A stretch of 64,000 nucleotides of DNA from Photobacterium marinum (GCF_000331515.1 NZ_AMZO01000020.1:203946-267945), one strand, 5' to 3'. Numbered from the stretch's first letter, positions 42,692 through 52,879 are shown. Program-made: numbers and translations. The notes: generated by a model not told the origin, from the sequence alone.

Positions 42692-42725
42692 ATTATGTGT
42701 TTTTATTATGACACTTTTGTGACTC
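42692..42725 (-). promoter_or_regulatory. Pho box and -10 of phoB
   Basis: On the minus strand GAGTCACAAAAGTGTCATAA (plus 42706-42725) contains two TGTCA-like repeats 11 bases apart, followed after ten bases by CATAAT (plus 42692-42697). Expected for autoactivation of phoBR. Confidence 0.7.
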
Positions 42726-42791
42726 GGCGCGATAAAAGCCAGCCCGTATGTATTGGATTACATTACCAAAGTGTTCCAAGAACTGTTCAGG

Positions 42792-42824
42792 AACTGTCCC
42801 GGTTCGGTTCCAAACCGGGCAGTT
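42792..42824. repeat. long hairpin between sbcC and phoB
   Basis: AACTGTCCCGGTT / AACCGGGCAGTT with one mismatch and an 8-base loop. There is no T-run on the minus strand, but it probably limits readthrough from sbcC. Confidence 0.55.
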
Positions 42825-42906
42825 ATCATCCCGTCTTAACACCTCAGGCCAGCCATGAACAACGAGCCTGCAAGTTACCAGCCTAGCTGTAAGTCAAATA
42901 GGAAGT

Positions 42907-45900
42907 TTAGCCCCGGACGGACACCTTACTGCGACCACCACCCTGTGCCTCAACCGCCACCTGTACTCCTATCCGCTCAACCATGGTACCAACGTGGGAG
43001 ATCACCCCAATCTGACGGCCATCAGCCTGCAGGGCATCCAGACAGGCCAGAGCCATTTCCAGGCTATCCGGATCAAGCGTACCGAAACCTTCATCAATAA
43101 ACAGGGAGCCCAGTTGACGTGTATCGGCCGCCAGAGAAGCCAGCGCCAGTGCCAGTGCCAGGGAAACCAGGAAGCTTTCACCGCCGGACAACGACTCAAC
43201 GCTGCGAACTTCATCCCCCATGTCATGGTCGATCACCTGCAACGCCAGCGGGCTGTTCGGTACCGGCTGCAGCGCATAACGCGGTGCCAGATCCTGCAAA
43301 TGTTCGTTAGCCAATACCACCAGCTGCTGTAAGGTCAGCCCCTGTGCCAGGGTACGGAACTTATTACCGGTCGCCGAACCAATAAGCTCACTCATCTGCA
43401 GCCACAACTCGGTTTGTTGCTGCTGGCTCATCAATTTATCGGTCAGCTCACCAGCCTGCTGCTCGGCCTGTTCAGCCTGAACCTGACGCTGACGGGACTG
43501 AAATACCTGCTCATCCAAGACCTGCTTCTGCTGGTTCCAGTCTTCAAACAACTGCGCCTGCTGCTCAGTATCTGCACTGATAGCATGCTGTTCAAACCAC
43601 TCCCGGGCACTGTCTGCCAACGGTTTATGATCAATCACGGCTTGCTCGCGCTCAACCAACAGAGTCTGGGCGGAAGATACCGCCTGATCAATGGCCTTCA
43701 GCGCCTGACGCTCTTCTTTCAACCAGGCTTCATCTTTACTCAGCAACTGCATCAGCTGATGTTCATTAAGGCCCAGCTTTTTCTGCCATCCCAGCCAGCT
43801 TTGTACCACTTTGCGATGTTCAGCCGCCGTTTCATCTTCCTGCTTACGGGCGCTGTTCAGTGCCGCTTCTGCCGCAGCCTGCGCTTCACCGGCCTGACGC
43901 TGCATGACTTCAGCCTGGCTCAACGCTTCCTGCTGGGTGTTAATTGTAGCTTTATGCTGAGCTTCCAGTTGCTCTGTATCCTGCTCACCCACCAACGACA
44001 ACCTCAACTGCCAAATCTCAGCCGTTTCATGCTGTAGCTGACCGGCTTTTTGCTGCCAGTCAGTCAGCTGTTTCTCAAGGGCAACCAGCGAGGTTTCAAT
44101 TTCCGCCAACTTAGGTGCCAACTCGGACAGCTGCTTTTCAATGTCCAGCACTTCACGCTGGTTCGCCAAGAACTGCTCAACCTGATATTTCAGCTGCTGA
44201 ATATATTGCTCGGCACCGTACTGACGCAGCATATCCAGCCACTGATCATTACCGTACTGCTCGTTAAGTGCTTCAGCACGGGAAGACAAAACGTCCTGCT
44301 GAGTCTGGCTCTGTTCATCCAGAGACTGCAGGCGTTCCTGCCACTGGGTCGCATTCTGCTCCAGCTTGTGTTGCAACTCTTTCAGCTCGCTTTCCGCCTG
44401 TTGGATACTCTGCATTTGCTGCTGCAACTGGCGTGCCTGATGGATGTGGTACTGACGTTTCTCCAGGCTATGCTGAAGCTGCTGCAATTCAGCATAAGTC
44501 AGCTCGGCTTCCTGCTGCCACTGGCGGATTTGCTGCTCCAGTTGCTCACTGGCTACATCCTGCTCAAGAGAATCCGTCAGCTCCAGCTGTTTCAGCAATG
44601 CCATCATCTGGCTGAACACCTGCTCGATATATTGCTCAAAGCGCTGCAGTTCAGCGGCAATCAGCTGTAATCGCTGCTGGCATTGCGGCAGCTGCTGTTG
44701 CAAATGCTGGCGCTCACCTTCTCCGGCCTGCATCTGGTGCTGCAGCTCATGCAGACGCTGGCGCATGCTGTGCAGAACCCCTTCAACCGCCGGATGCTGT
44801 TCGGCATACGGGTGCTCAGTCGAACCACACAATGGGCAAGGCTCATCCTGTTTCAACTGACTGCGGTATTCACTCAGGTTGACCACCGCCATACTCTGCT
44901 GGAAGGTGTGCTCGGCTTCCTGATATTGGGTTGCCAGCATTTCCAACTGCGGCTGAAGTTCTTTCAGTCGCAGCTCCGCTTTATCCTGATAGCTCTGCCA
45001 CTCCTGCTGCTCGGCTTTAAGTTTGTCTTTCTGTTGCAGCAGTGATGCCCACTCTTTCGAGCCGGACATAGCCTGACGCAAGGTATCGAGCTGCTGTTGC
45101 TGCTCATTGAACCGTTTCTGCTCATCGCTTTGCGCCTGCTCAAGCGATTCCACATCCATTCCTTTGAGCTGAGCGTCAACCATCGTTTTCTGCTCAATCA
45201 CCGTCTGCATCTGTTGCTCAAGCATCGCGGTATCACGCTGATGGTTCTGCTGCTCAAACTGGATCTGCTGTTTGTCTTTGCTCAGGCGAACCAGCGTCCG
45301 ATGAGCCGTCAGGTACTGATCCAGGTTATCCAGTACCGGCTGATACTGCTCGGCGACACCAGCCAGCTCGCGATTCTGATCCAACACGACAGCCAGCTGA
45401 TGATGGCGCTGCTGCAATTGATGACGCTGCTGATACAGTTCCTGCTGGCGCTGCTGTTGCTCGTTAAATACCTGAACCTGTTGCTGATAATCTTTGTCGA
45501 TATCACCAAGCTGGCGTTTCAATGAATCCAACTGCTGATCCAGCGCGCTGGCCTGTTTTATCTTCGGCTCCTGCTCCTGCCACTGCAGTTGAGCCTGATT
45601 CAGAGCATGTTTAGCCGTCTGAGCCTGATGGTCGGCATCAATGAGTTTCTGTTTTTCCCCCTGCAGCGCGGCTTCTGCATCAGACAGGGTTTTCTTCAGC
45701 TTCGATAATTGCAGCTCGGTTTGCTGCAACATCAGAAAATCACCGCTGGCAGGCTGAGCTTTTTCAATTAAATCCAACTGCTCATAACGAGGCTGGGCTT
45801 CTTCCTGCTGTGATTTGGCATCAGCCTGAGCCTGAGTCGTTTCGGCCACACGCTCTGCCAAAATATTTTCTGACTGCAACGCTTGTTGATGTTTGGCAAA

Positions 45901-46677
45901 AACATTGATCTGCCCTTCCAGCTGCTGCACTTGCTGTTTCAGGGCTTCAACCTGCTCAGTCAATTGCTGTTTCTCTTCGTCACTGAGCAACGCGATATCG
46001 CCCAGCTTGTCCTGCAACTGAGCCAGCTTCTGTTTTTCTTCCCGGGCACGCTCGTAGGCTGCCACCGACAAGCGACCGTATATTTCACCACCGGTCATAC
46101 GTTCAAGCAGCGCGGCACGCTCATCGGCACCGGCTTTAAGGAAAGCGGCAAACTCCCCCTGCGGCAACATCACTGCCCGGCGGAACTGCTCAAAAGAAAG
46201 GCCAATCAGACGCTCGATTTCAGCCTGTAACTCTGCTTTTTTGCCGGCAAATCGCTGGCCGGTCTCAATATTTTCCAGCCACTGCTCAGCAGCCTGGATC
46301 CTGCCTTCGGCGCGACCACGGGCACGACGGACATGCCAGTGTGCCCGCCAGTGACTGCCGTCATTGGCGACAAAATCGACCTCGGCAAAACCTTCTGCTT
46401 TACCGCGGGTAAGAATGCTGCGGACATCGTTGGCTTTGATCCGTGCGGCATCACCGTCACGACCGATTTCCGCATCATTTTTCTTGTTCGATTGCAGGCG
46501 TGGGATCCGGTCATATAACGCCAGACAGATGGCATCAAGCATGGTCGATTTACCCGAGCCTGTTTTACCGGTAATCGCAAACAGGCCGGCTTCACCTAAT
46601 CGGCCGTGGGCAAAATCAATCTCAAATTTATCTTGTAAGCTGGCAAGGTTCTCGCCACGTAGCGCTAAAATCTTCAT
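42907..46677 (-). CDS. sbcC: nuclease SbcCD subunit C (Rad50-like ATPase)
   Basis: 1256-residue SMC-like ATPase that with SbcD cleaves hairpins and processes DNA ends. Walker A lies at 37-45 (GKTGSGKST), then long Gln/Glu-rich coiled coils interrupted by the zinc hook CPLC (Cys614/Cys617). The second half has the signature ESLSGGESFLVSLALA and Walker B LFIDEGFGTLDPDSLE. It is longer than E. coli SbcC (1048) because of longer coiled-coil arms. It follows sbcD by 20 bases. Confidence 0.96.
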   Translation of the reverse strand: MKILALRGENLASLQDKFEIDFAHGRLGEAGLFAITGKTGSGKSTMLDAICLALYDRIPRLQSNKKNDAEIGRDGDAARIKANDVRSILTRGKAEGFAEVDFVANDGSHWRAHWHVRRARGRAEGRIQAAEQWLENIETGQRFAGKKAELQAEIERLIGLSFEQFRRAVMLPQGEFAAFLKAGADERAALLERMTGGEIYGRLSVAAYERAREEKQKLAQLQDKLGDIALLSDEEKQQLTEQVEALKQQVQQLEGQINVFAKHQQALQSENILAERVAETTQAQADAKSQQEEAQPRYEQLDLIEKAQPASGDFLMLQQTELQLSKLKKTLSDAEAALQGEKQKLIDADHQAQTAKHALNQAQLQWQEQEPKIKQASALDQQLDSLKRQLGDIDKDYQQQVQVFNEQQQRQQELYQQRHQLQQRHHQLAVVLDQNRELAGVAEQYQPVLDNLDQYLTAHRTLVRLSKDKQQIQFEQQNHQRDTAMLEQQMQTVIEQKTMVDAQLKGMDVESLEQAQSDEQKRFNEQQQQLDTLRQAMSGSKEWASLLQQKDKLKAEQQEWQSYQDKAELRLKELQPQLEMLATQYQEAEHTFQQSMAVVNLSEYRSQLKQDEPCPLCGSTEHPYAEQHPAVEGVLHSMRQRLHELQHQMQAGEGERQHLQQQLPQCQQRLQLIAAELQRFEQYIEQVFSQMMALLKQLELTDSLEQDVASEQLEQQIRQWQQEAELTYAELQQLQHSLEKRQYHIHQARQLQQQMQSIQQAESELKELQHKLEQNATQWQERLQSLDEQSQTQQDVLSSRAEALNEQYGNDQWLDMLRQYGAEQYIQQLKYQVEQFLANQREVLDIEKQLSELAPKLAEIETSLVALEKQLTDWQQKAGQLQHETAEIWQLRLSLVGEQDTEQLEAQHKATINTQQEALSQAEVMQRQAGEAQAAAEAALNSARKQEDETAAEHRKVVQSWLGWQKKLGLNEHQLMQLLSKDEAWLKEERQALKAIDQAVSSAQTLLVEREQAVIDHKPLADSAREWFEQHAISADTEQQAQLFEDWNQQKQVLDEQVFQSRQRQVQAEQAEQQAGELTDKLMSQQQQTELWLQMSELIGSATGNKFRTLAQGLTLQQLVVLANEHLQDLAPRYALQPVPNSPLALQVIDHDMGDEVRSVESLSGGESFLVSLALALALASLAADTRQLGSLFIDEGFGTLDPDSLEMALACLDALQADGRQIGVISHVGTMVERIGVQVAVEAQGGGRSKVSVRG

Positions 46678-46697
46678 CGTTATTTTTTTCTCACCAC

Positions 46698-47933
46698 TTA
46701 TGCTTCACTTTCTTCAAGCTGAGTCAGCAGGGTTTCAAATGCTGCTGCCATCGCTTCGTCCGGCTCACCGTCATATTTTTTCGACCAGCTGAGGCTGAAT
46801 ACCTGCTGCGGTGACACTTCCGACAAGCGGCGGTAGTTCAGGCTGTCCTGCTGCTCCTGCTGTCGGTAATGCGGTGTGATTTTTGCCAGCCGGACAGCTT
46901 TTCCTTCCAGCGCACCCAACACTTTTTCCCGCAACAACGCCTGCGGCTTATCAAGCAGGATATGGACTTCCAGAAACGGCTGCTGCTCGCGGGGACATTC
47001 TTCAACCTCCAACGCCTTCAGCTCTTCCAATACCTGCTCCAGCGGAGCCGGCGAACCCGGCACTTTCAGCATGTCAACGGCACGCGGGATTGGCAGAGGC
47101 TCAATCTCTGTCACCTTGTCGCCATCAAGATCCACCAGCACGACCTGATGGTTATAGCCTCGCTCCGACATCGACAACGGTAACGGCGAACCGCTGTAAC
47201 GAATATGCTCCTGTTTGGCAACGCGCTGGGCCAGGTGCAGGTGTCCCAGTGCGACATAGCTGATATCGTCGGCAAAAATAGAAACCGGCAGCGCATGCTG
47301 GTTACCGCCCAGTACCCGGCGCTCCGACATTTCAGACAGCTTGCCCGACGCCATGTAGGCGTGACCCATTCCAATCAGGGCCTGCTCCGGCGTTTTCTGG
47401 TTCCGGGCAACTTCCGTCATTTCGGCATACAGGGTTTCAACGCCTTTGATCAGGCGGTCATCGTCTTCTTGCAAATCCTCGGTACGCAGGTCGGCACTAC
47501 GCAAAAACGGAACGGCCAGCACCCACGCCGCCTGCTCTCCGGACTTATCGGTCAACGGCACCAGCATTCGCTGGTGATCCAGCTCACCGTTCTCATCACG
47601 GTGAATACCGCCGACCATGTGCAAATCAAACGCTTTCAGCAATTCATGCGGGGCATCCAGTTTGCTCGGCGAATCATGGTTACCGCCAATCATCACCACA
47701 TCCAGCTTCGGCATGGTCTGCGCCAGGCGTGCCATAAAACGGTACAGCATCCGCCAGGCACTGGCCGGCGGGTTGGCTGTATCAAAAATATCACCGGCCA
47801 CCAGCAGGGCATCTACCTGCTGTTGTTCCAGTGTTTCTGCCAGCCAGTCGAGAAAAGTCTGATGTTCGTAATCGCGGTTATAACCATGAAGCTGATGGCC
47901 TAAATGCCAGTCGGAGGTATGGAGGATTTTCAT
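46698..47933 (-). CDS. sbcD: nuclease SbcCD subunit D (Mre11-like)
   Basis: 411-residue metallophosphoesterase. Metal motifs are [36 protein letters not shown] and [12 protein letters not shown]. The frame extends to 48086, but the ATG at 47933 ([12 protein letters not shown]) places the first motif at the very N-terminus as in all SbcD. It is divergent from rdgC with ~150 bases between. Confidence 0.96.
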   Translation of the reverse strand: MKILHTSDWHLGHQLHGYNRDYEHQTFLDWLAETLEQQQVDALLVAGDIFDTANPPASAWRMLYRFMARLAQTMPKLDVVMIGGNHDSPSKLDAPHELLKAFDLHMVGGIHRDENGELDHQRMLVPLTDKSGEQAAWVLAVPFLRSADLRTEDLQEDDDRLIKGVETLYAEMTEVARNQKTPEQALIGMGHAYMASGKLSEMSERRVLGGNQHALPVSIFADDISYVALGHLHLAQRVAKQEHIRYSGSPLPLSMSERGYNHQVVLVDLDGDKVTEIEPLPIPRAVDMLKVPGSPAPLEQVLEELKALEVEECPREQQPFLEVHILLDKPQALLREKVLGALEGKAVRLAKITPHYRQQEQQDSLNYRRLSEVSPQQVFSLSWSKKYDGEPDEAMAAAFETLLTQLEESEA

Positions 47934-48087
47934 TACGATATGTATATGCCAGTCAGGAAAACTTACCCGATTGTACCCCACAATTTTATTTTCCCAAGCC
48001 GCAAAGCCAGAGAAAAATGCGACAAAACCAGAGCAATGCAATAAGATTGTCAGCCTGATGCACAACCTAGGATTTGTAACTGCCATG

Positions 48088-48999
48088 ATGTGGTTTAAAA
48101 ACGTACTGACATATCGCTTTAGCCGTGAAATTGAGCTAAATCCGGATCAGCTGGAAAAACAGCTTGAAGAGTTTCGCTTTACCCCTTGTGGTAGCCAGGA
48201 CATGCAAAAATTTGGCTGGGTTCACGCTCTGGGCAAGCACGGTGATATGTTCACCCATGTAAGTGGCGACAATATTCTGATCTGTGCCCGTAAAGAAGAG
48301 AAAATGCTACCGTCTTCAGTGATCAAAGAATCAATGGCAGCCAAGGTTGAAGCGCAGGAAAAAGACCTGGGCCGTAAGCTGAAGAAGACAGAAAAAGACA
48401 CCATCAAAGATGAAATCGTGATGGATCTGCTACCTCGTGCTTTCAGCCGCCACCAGCAAACTTACGCGCTGATCATGCCGAAACAGGGCTTTATCGTAGT
48501 TGATGCAGGCAGCTTCAAAAAAGCAGAAGATCTGCTGGCGCTGCTGCGTAAATCTATCGGCAGCCTGCCGGTTGTACCGGTAACGCCGGAGAAACCAGCT
48601 GAGCTGACCATGACTGAGTGGGTACGTTCTAACACTTCACCAAACGGCTTTACTGTCGGTGAAGAAGCCGAGCTGAAAGCAGTACTGGAAGACGGCGGTG
48701 TGGTTCGTTGTAAGCAGCAGGATCTGAGCAGCGATGAAATCATGGCTCACATCGAAGCTGACAAGCTGGTAACCAAGCTGGCTCTGAACTGGCAGGATCG
48801 TATCGACTTCGTGCTGGGCGAAGACCTGACTGTTAAGCGCCTGAAGTTCTCTGATGACCTGAAAGACGAAAATGACGACATCGACCGTGAAGATGTTGCT
48901 CAGCGTATCGATGCTGACCTGTCACTGATGTGCGGCGAATTCTCTGCCTTCCTGCCTAACCTGTTCGAAGTACTGGGCGGCCTGGAAGCGAAGGAATAA
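48088..48999 (+). CDS. rdgC: recombination-associated protein RdgC
   Basis: 303-residue ring-forming DNA-binding protein that restrains Rec[47 protein letters not shown] and [15 protein letters not shown] match E. coli RdgC, as does the length. The frame is open to 47971; one of the paired ATGs at 48085/48088 is the start. A long terminator follows. Confidence 0.95.
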   Translation: MWFKNVLTYRFSREIELNPDQLEKQLEEFRFTPCGSQDMQKFGWVHALGKHGDMFTHVSGDNILICARKEEKMLPSSVIKESMAAKVEAQEKDLGRKLKKTEKDTIKDEIVMDLLPRAFSRHQQTYALIMPKQGFIVVDAGSFKKAEDLLALLRKSIGSLPVVPVTPEKPAELTMTEWVRSNTSPNGFTVGEEAELKAVLEDGGVVRCKQQDLSSDEIMAHIEADKLVTKLALNWQDRIDFVLGEDLTVKRLKFSDDLKDENDDIDREDVAQRIDADLSLMCGEFSAFLPNLFEVLGGLEAKE

Positions 49000-49006
49000 C
49001 AATTTC

Positions 49007-49054
49007 AAAAGCGAAGTATGGGGGACAAGTTTCGAGTCTCTGTACTTCGCTTTT
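49007..49054 (+). terminator. rdgC terminator
   Basis: Perfect 12-bp stem AAAAGCGAAGTA / TACTTCGCTTTT with a 24-base loop; the stem ends in the T-run. Confidence 0.7.
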
Positions 49055-49237
49055 ATTATTCCCACCCTCTGCTCTACTGACTCTTCTCTCTTTTTCTTGC
49101 CTCTCAATACTTAAAACTCACCTCTTTCCCCCGTTTTCGTTGCCTTTGTGGTACGGATCACAGTAAAATCGCGCCTCACACCCGTATCCCCCTGCGATAC
49201 GGCCTGATTTGCAATCAGACACTGGAATATAAGAGCT

Positions 49238-50623
49238 ATGTTTAAACCTGAATTGTTATCGCCTGCGGGCAGTCTGAAAAACATGCGTTACGCATTCGCC
49301 TACGGTGCAGATGCTGTCTACGCTGGCCAGCCACGTTACAGCCTTCGTGTTCGTAACAACGAGTTCAACCACGAGAACCTGAAAATCGGTATCGACGAAG
49401 CACACGCCCAGGGCAAGAAGCTTTACGTGGTATGTAACATTCAGCCACATAACTCTAAGCTAAAAACTTTCATCCGCGACCTTAAGCCAGTTGTAGACAT
49501 GGGCCCTGATGCCCTGATCATGTCTGACCCTGGCCTTATCATGCTGGTTCGCGAAAACTTCCCTGAAATGCCGATTCACCTGTCTGTACAGGCGAACGCA
49601 GTTAACTGGGCAACCGTTAAATTCTGGGAAAGCCAGGGCGTTGAGCGTGTCATTCTGTCACGCGAGCTGTCTCTGGAAGAGATCGAAGAAATCCGTGAAA
49701 AATGCCCGAACACCGAACTGGAAATTTTCGTTCACGGTGCGCTTTGCATGGCTTACTCTGGTCGCTGCCTGCTTTCCGGCTACATCAACAAGCGTGACCC
49801 GAATCAGGGTACCTGCACTAACGCTTGCCGCTGGGAATACAAAGTAGAAAAAGCGACTCAGAACGATGCTGGCCAGATCGTTGAAGTTCAGGACGCGGTA
49901 CAAATGCAGGACGCAGAGCGCCCTGACAACACTATCGGCCTAGGCAAGCCAACTGATGAAGTTATGCTGCTGAGTGAAAGCCACCGTCCTGAAGAGAAAA
50001 TGGCGGCATTCGAAGACGAGCACGGCACTTACATCATGAACTCAAAAGATCTGCGCGCTATCCAGCACGTTGATCGCCTGACTAAGATGGGCGTTCACTC
50101 GCTGAAGATCGAAGGTCGTACTAAGTCGTTCTACTACTGTGCACGTACCGCTCAGGTTTACCGTAAAGCAATTGATGACGCAGTAGCGGGCAAGCCGTTT
50201 GACGAAAGCCTGATGGGTACGCTGGAAAGCCTGGCACACCGTGGCTACACCGAAGGCTTCCTTCGCCGTCACACTCACGATTCATACCAGAACTACGATT
50301 ACGGTTACTCTATTTCTGACTCACAGCAGTTTGTCGGTGAGTTCACAGGTAAGCGCCGTGGCGACCTGGCTGAAGTTGAAGTGAAGAACAAATTCGTTGT
50401 CGGCGACAGCCTTGAAATGATGACGCCGCAAGGCAACGTGATCTTCACCCTTGAGATGATGGAAAACCGCAAGTCAGAGTCAATCGACGATGCGAAAGGC
50501 AACGGCCACTTCGTATTTATCCCAGTTCCTCAGGATATGGATCTGGAATATGGCCTGCTGATGCGTAACCTGAACACAGGTGAGAACACTCGTAACCCTC
50601 ACGCACCTAAAGACAGCAAGTAA
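49238..50623 (+). CDS. trhP: tRNA 5-hydroxyuridine modification protein TrhP (YegQ), U32 family
   Basis: 461-residue U32 'peptidase'-family protein that in E. coli makes 5-hydroxyuridine at tRNA position 34 with prephenate. PELLSPAGSLKNMRYAFAYGADAVYAG, FVHGALCMAYSGRCLLSG and NQGTCTNACRWEY carry the conserved cysteines, and SLKIEGRTKSFYYCARTAQVYR follows. It is five bases upstream of yfhL; the pairing with a ferredoxin gene suggests electron supply, which is inference. Confidence 0.94.
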   Translation: MFKPELLSPAGSLKNMRYAFAYGADAVYAGQPRYSLRVRNNEFNHENLKIGIDEAHAQGKKLYVVCNIQPHNSKLKTFIRDLKPVVDMGPDALIMSDPGLIMLVRENFPEMPIHLSVQANAVNWATVKFWESQGVERVILSRELSLEEIEEIREKCPNTELEIFVHGALCMAYSGRCLLSGYINKRDPNQGTCTNACRWEYKVEKATQNDAGQIVEVQDAVQMQDAERPDNTIGLGKPTDEVMLLSESHRPEEKMAAFEDEHGTYIMNSKDLRAIQHVDRLTKMGVHSLKIEGRTKSFYYCARTAQVYRKAIDDAVAGKPFDESLMGTLESLAHRGYTEGFLRRHTHDSYQNYDYGYSISDSQQFVGEFTGKRRGDLAEVEVKNKFVVGDSLEMMTPQGNVIFTLEMMENRKSESIDDAKGNGHFVFIPVPQDMDLEYGLLMRNLNTGENTRNPHAPKDSK

Positions 50624-50628
50624 TCGCT

Positions 50629-50883
50629 ATGGCACTGCTAATTACCAAAAAGTGCATTAACTGCGACATGTGTGATCCTGAGTGTCCAAACGAAGCGATC
50701 ACCATGGGTGATGAGATCTACGAGATCAACCCGGATAAATGCACAGAATGTAAAGGTCATTACGACAAGCCGACCTGTCAGTCAGTTTGTCCGATCACCA
50801 ACTGCATTATTACCGACCCGGATCACGTTGAGACCGATGACGAACTACTTGAGAAGTTCGTTACCCTACAAGGTCTTGCATAA
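50629..50883 (+). CDS. yfhL: YfhL-type 2[4Fe-4S] ferredoxin
   Basis: 84 residues with two cluster motifs: CINCDMCDPECP and CTECKGHYDKPTCQSVCP, the second with the insertion typical of the Alvin-type ferredoxins. Start is five bases after the trhP stop with no separate ribosome-binding site, so it is translationally coupled. A terminator follows. Confidence 0.94.
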   Translation: MALLITKKCINCDMCDPECPNEAITMGDEIYEINPDKCTECKGHYDKPTCQSVCPITNCIITDPDHVETDDELLEKFVTLQGLA

Positions 50884-50896
50884 TCTCGGGTTCACT

Positions 50897-50924
50897 AAAA
50901 AAAGCGCCAGATGGCGCTTTTTTT
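50897..50924. terminator. bidirectional terminator between yfhL and mepA
   Basis: AAAGCGCC-AGAT-GGCGCTTT with A-run and T-run on either side; serves both converging genes. Confidence 0.92.
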
Positions 50925-50940
50925 ATATCAGTGACCCGTA

Positions 50941-51774
50941 TTAGTTTCGTAACAACGCCAGACACTGATCCGGTGGCACGGGGGCTTTCTTCTTCGCTTT
51001 CTTGGCCACTTTCTTTGGCTTTTCCTTCTTCGGTGTCAGCTTAGGCTTCCAGGAAGTTAACTCAGCACCGCAACCATCCCCGGCTGGCGGTGCTTTCTGT
51101 GCCTTGCAGTTACTGTCGCCGTCCGGGCAATGGAGCCGAACATGGAAGTGGTAGTAGTGCCCCCACCAGGGCCGGACTTTGCGCAACCAGCTCCTGTCTT
51201 TCCATTCCTGCTGGCACAGTTGTCCTTTGATAACCGGGTGGACAAAAATCCGCGCAACCCGCTCATCAACGGCAGCCAGGCTGATCAACTGCGCCTGCTC
51301 CTGTCCCCAGTTATCCTTGTTGATTTTGTAATCCTTGAGGTGAACCATAGGCAGCGGCTGGACATCAATCAGCTCTTCTTCAGAAAGTGGCTTATCGGTC
51401 AGCTTAAGCCAAATATCTGCATCCAGCCCCGTTTGATGACTGGCATGACCGGATGAAAAACGCCCGCCACGCGGCATGGCAATATCACCCACCAGCAACT
51501 GCCCCAACTCCAGCTTATGCACTTGCTTCGACAGATCTCGCAAAAATGTGATGGTTTCCGGATGACCATAATAACGCCCACGGTGAGAACGCATCACTTG
51601 ATAACCTTCGCCCTGCAAAGGCAGGTTTTCGCCTCCGGCCAGACAACCATTGTTGTATGTCCCAATCGACTGCGGCTGCTCTTCGGTTGGCGATTCAACC
51701 TTCTCCCAAGGACTTGCCCAAACAGGCAATGCCACCATCAATCCAAACAGCGGTAACAATAAACGTCTTAACAC
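50941..51774 (-). CDS. mepA: penicillin-insensitive murein endopeptidase MepA
   Basis: Periplasmic LAS-family metallopeptidase that cuts D-Ala-mDAP crosslinks. Zinc and catalytic residues are visible in GGRFSSGHASHQTGLDADIW and YHFHVRLHCP. An ATG lies at 51834, but the GTG at 51774 has GGGAAGGG just before it and starts directly with the signal peptide (LRRLLLPLFGLMVALPVWA), giving 277 residues like E. coli. The C-terminal tail carries about ten lysines (residues ~243-265) before a conserved Pro-Cys end. Confidence 0.93.
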   Translation of the reverse strand: MLRRLLLPLFGLMVALPVWASPWEKVESPTEEQPQSIGTYNNGCLAGGENLPLQGEGYQVMRSHRGRYYGHPETITFLRDLSKQVHKLELGQLLVGDIAMPRGGRFSSGHASHQTGLDADIWLKLTDKPLSEEELIDVQPLPMVHLKDYKINKDNWGQEQAQLISLAAVDERVARIFVHPVIKGQLCQQEWKDRSWLRKVRPWWGHYYHFHVRLHCPDGDSNCKAQKAPPAGDGCGAELTSWKPKLTPKKEKPKKVAKKAKKKAPVPPDQCLALLRN

Positions 51775-51840
51775 TTTGTCCCTTCCCTGCCCGTTGAAAA
51801 ATATCCCTCGTAAAAGCATAGCAAGCGATGACAAATCACA

Positions 51841-51874
51841 ACCACAAAAAAGGGCTGCTCACCGGCAGCCCTTT
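51841..51874 (-). terminator. terminator of the SorC-family regulator gene
   Basis: Perfect 10-bp inverted repeat AAAGGGCTGC / GCAGCCCTTT, followed on the minus strand by TTTTTTG, ~25 bases after the stop. Confidence 0.92.
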
Positions 51875-51898
51875 CCAAACCCAATAAAGCAATCGCGC

Positions 51899-52879
51899 TT
51901 ACTTCATCTGCTGATCCAGATTAAGAATCGTCAGCGCATTACTCACGCTGGTTGCCAGTACATCAACCACACCGGAGCGCAATGCACCCAATAATGCCAA
52001 TGCCTTACTGTTTTCAGCTGCCATTACTACCACAGTCGGGATATGGCGCAGCTCATCCATGCTCAGGCCAATCACCCGATCACTCATTCGGGTATCGGCT
52101 TTCTTGCCCTGACTGTCAAAAAAGTCATAACCGGCAATATCACCGACCACACCTTTACGGATACGGGCCTCAACAATTTCCTGCGGGGTAAACCAGCCCA
52201 GTTTCACCATATGGCTGTTTTCATCCATATCCCCGACACCAACCAGTGCAACATCAGCGCGGCGGGCACGATCCAGCGTCTCTTTCACCGTCCCGTTCTT
52301 CATGAAGGCTTCTTTTACCTTAATGTCTTCAACATAGGCCGGCGCATACAAGGTCTCACTGATCCCGTCGTATTTCTTTGCCAGCTGACGGCAGATGTGG
52401 TCTGCATTAATCGCATTACCGGAGCGGTGCGTACCGCCAATCCCGCACACAAAACGGCATTTACGCTGAGGTACAACGCCAACATGGCCGGCAATAGAAG
52501 CAATATTTCGCCCCTGCCCGACCGTTACCACCATGTCGTCGGTCAACGTCGATGCCAGATAGCTTGAAACCAGACTTGCCACTTGCTGGCGCTGAGTTTC
52601 ATCGTCCGGCTGATCCAATGCAATCAGCGCCCGCTTCAAATTGAACCGCTCTATCAGTTGCTGCTCAAGCTTTTCACTGAACACCGGGTGATACTTGACG
52701 GTGATCTCAACGACGCCCTCATCACGGGCCCGTCGCAGCATACGACCGACTTTGGCTCGTGACATACCGAACTTTTTCGAAATCTCTTCCTGCGTCGCCC
52801 CGTCCTGATAATACGCAATCGCGATTTCTGTCAGCAGATCACTGTCTACATGTTGAGGGTCACTCATCACCTGGCTCAT
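51899..52879 (-). CDS. SorC-family sugar-binding transcriptional regulator
   Basis: 326 residues. An N-terminal helix-turn-helix (AIAYYQDGATQEEISKKFGMSRAKVGRMLRRAR, ~18-50) is followed by a phosphosugar-binding SIS-like domain (TVGQGRNIASIAGHVG, GVGDMDENSHMVKLGWFTPQE). SorC proteins sense phosphorylated sugars or nucleosides. AGGAAGG precedes the ATG. It is an orphan: no sugar transport or catabolic genes adjoin it, so its targets are unknown. Confidence 0.9.
   Translation of the reverse strand: MSQVMSDPQHVDSDLLTEIAIAYYQDGATQEEISKKFGMSRAKVGRMLRRARDEGVVEITVKYHPVFSEKLEQQLIERFNLKRALIALDQPDDETQRQQVASLVSSYLASTLTDDMVVTVGQGRNIASIAGHVGVVPQRKCRFVCGIGGTHRSGNAINADHICRQLAKKYDGISETLYAPAYVEDIKVKEAFMKNGTVKETLDRARRADVALVGVGDMDENSHMVKLGWFTPQEIVEARIRKGVVGDIAGYDFFDSQGKKADTRMSDRVIGLSMDELRHIPTVVVMAAENSKALALLGALRSGVVDVLATSVSNALTILNLDQQMK

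Noticed and set aside
43414..44670. Two long plus-strand frames (207 and 206 codons) rich in Leu/Gln/Phe
   Set aside because: They are antisense to the coiled-coil coding part of sbcC; the low-complexity Gln/Leu codons produce open frames on both strands.
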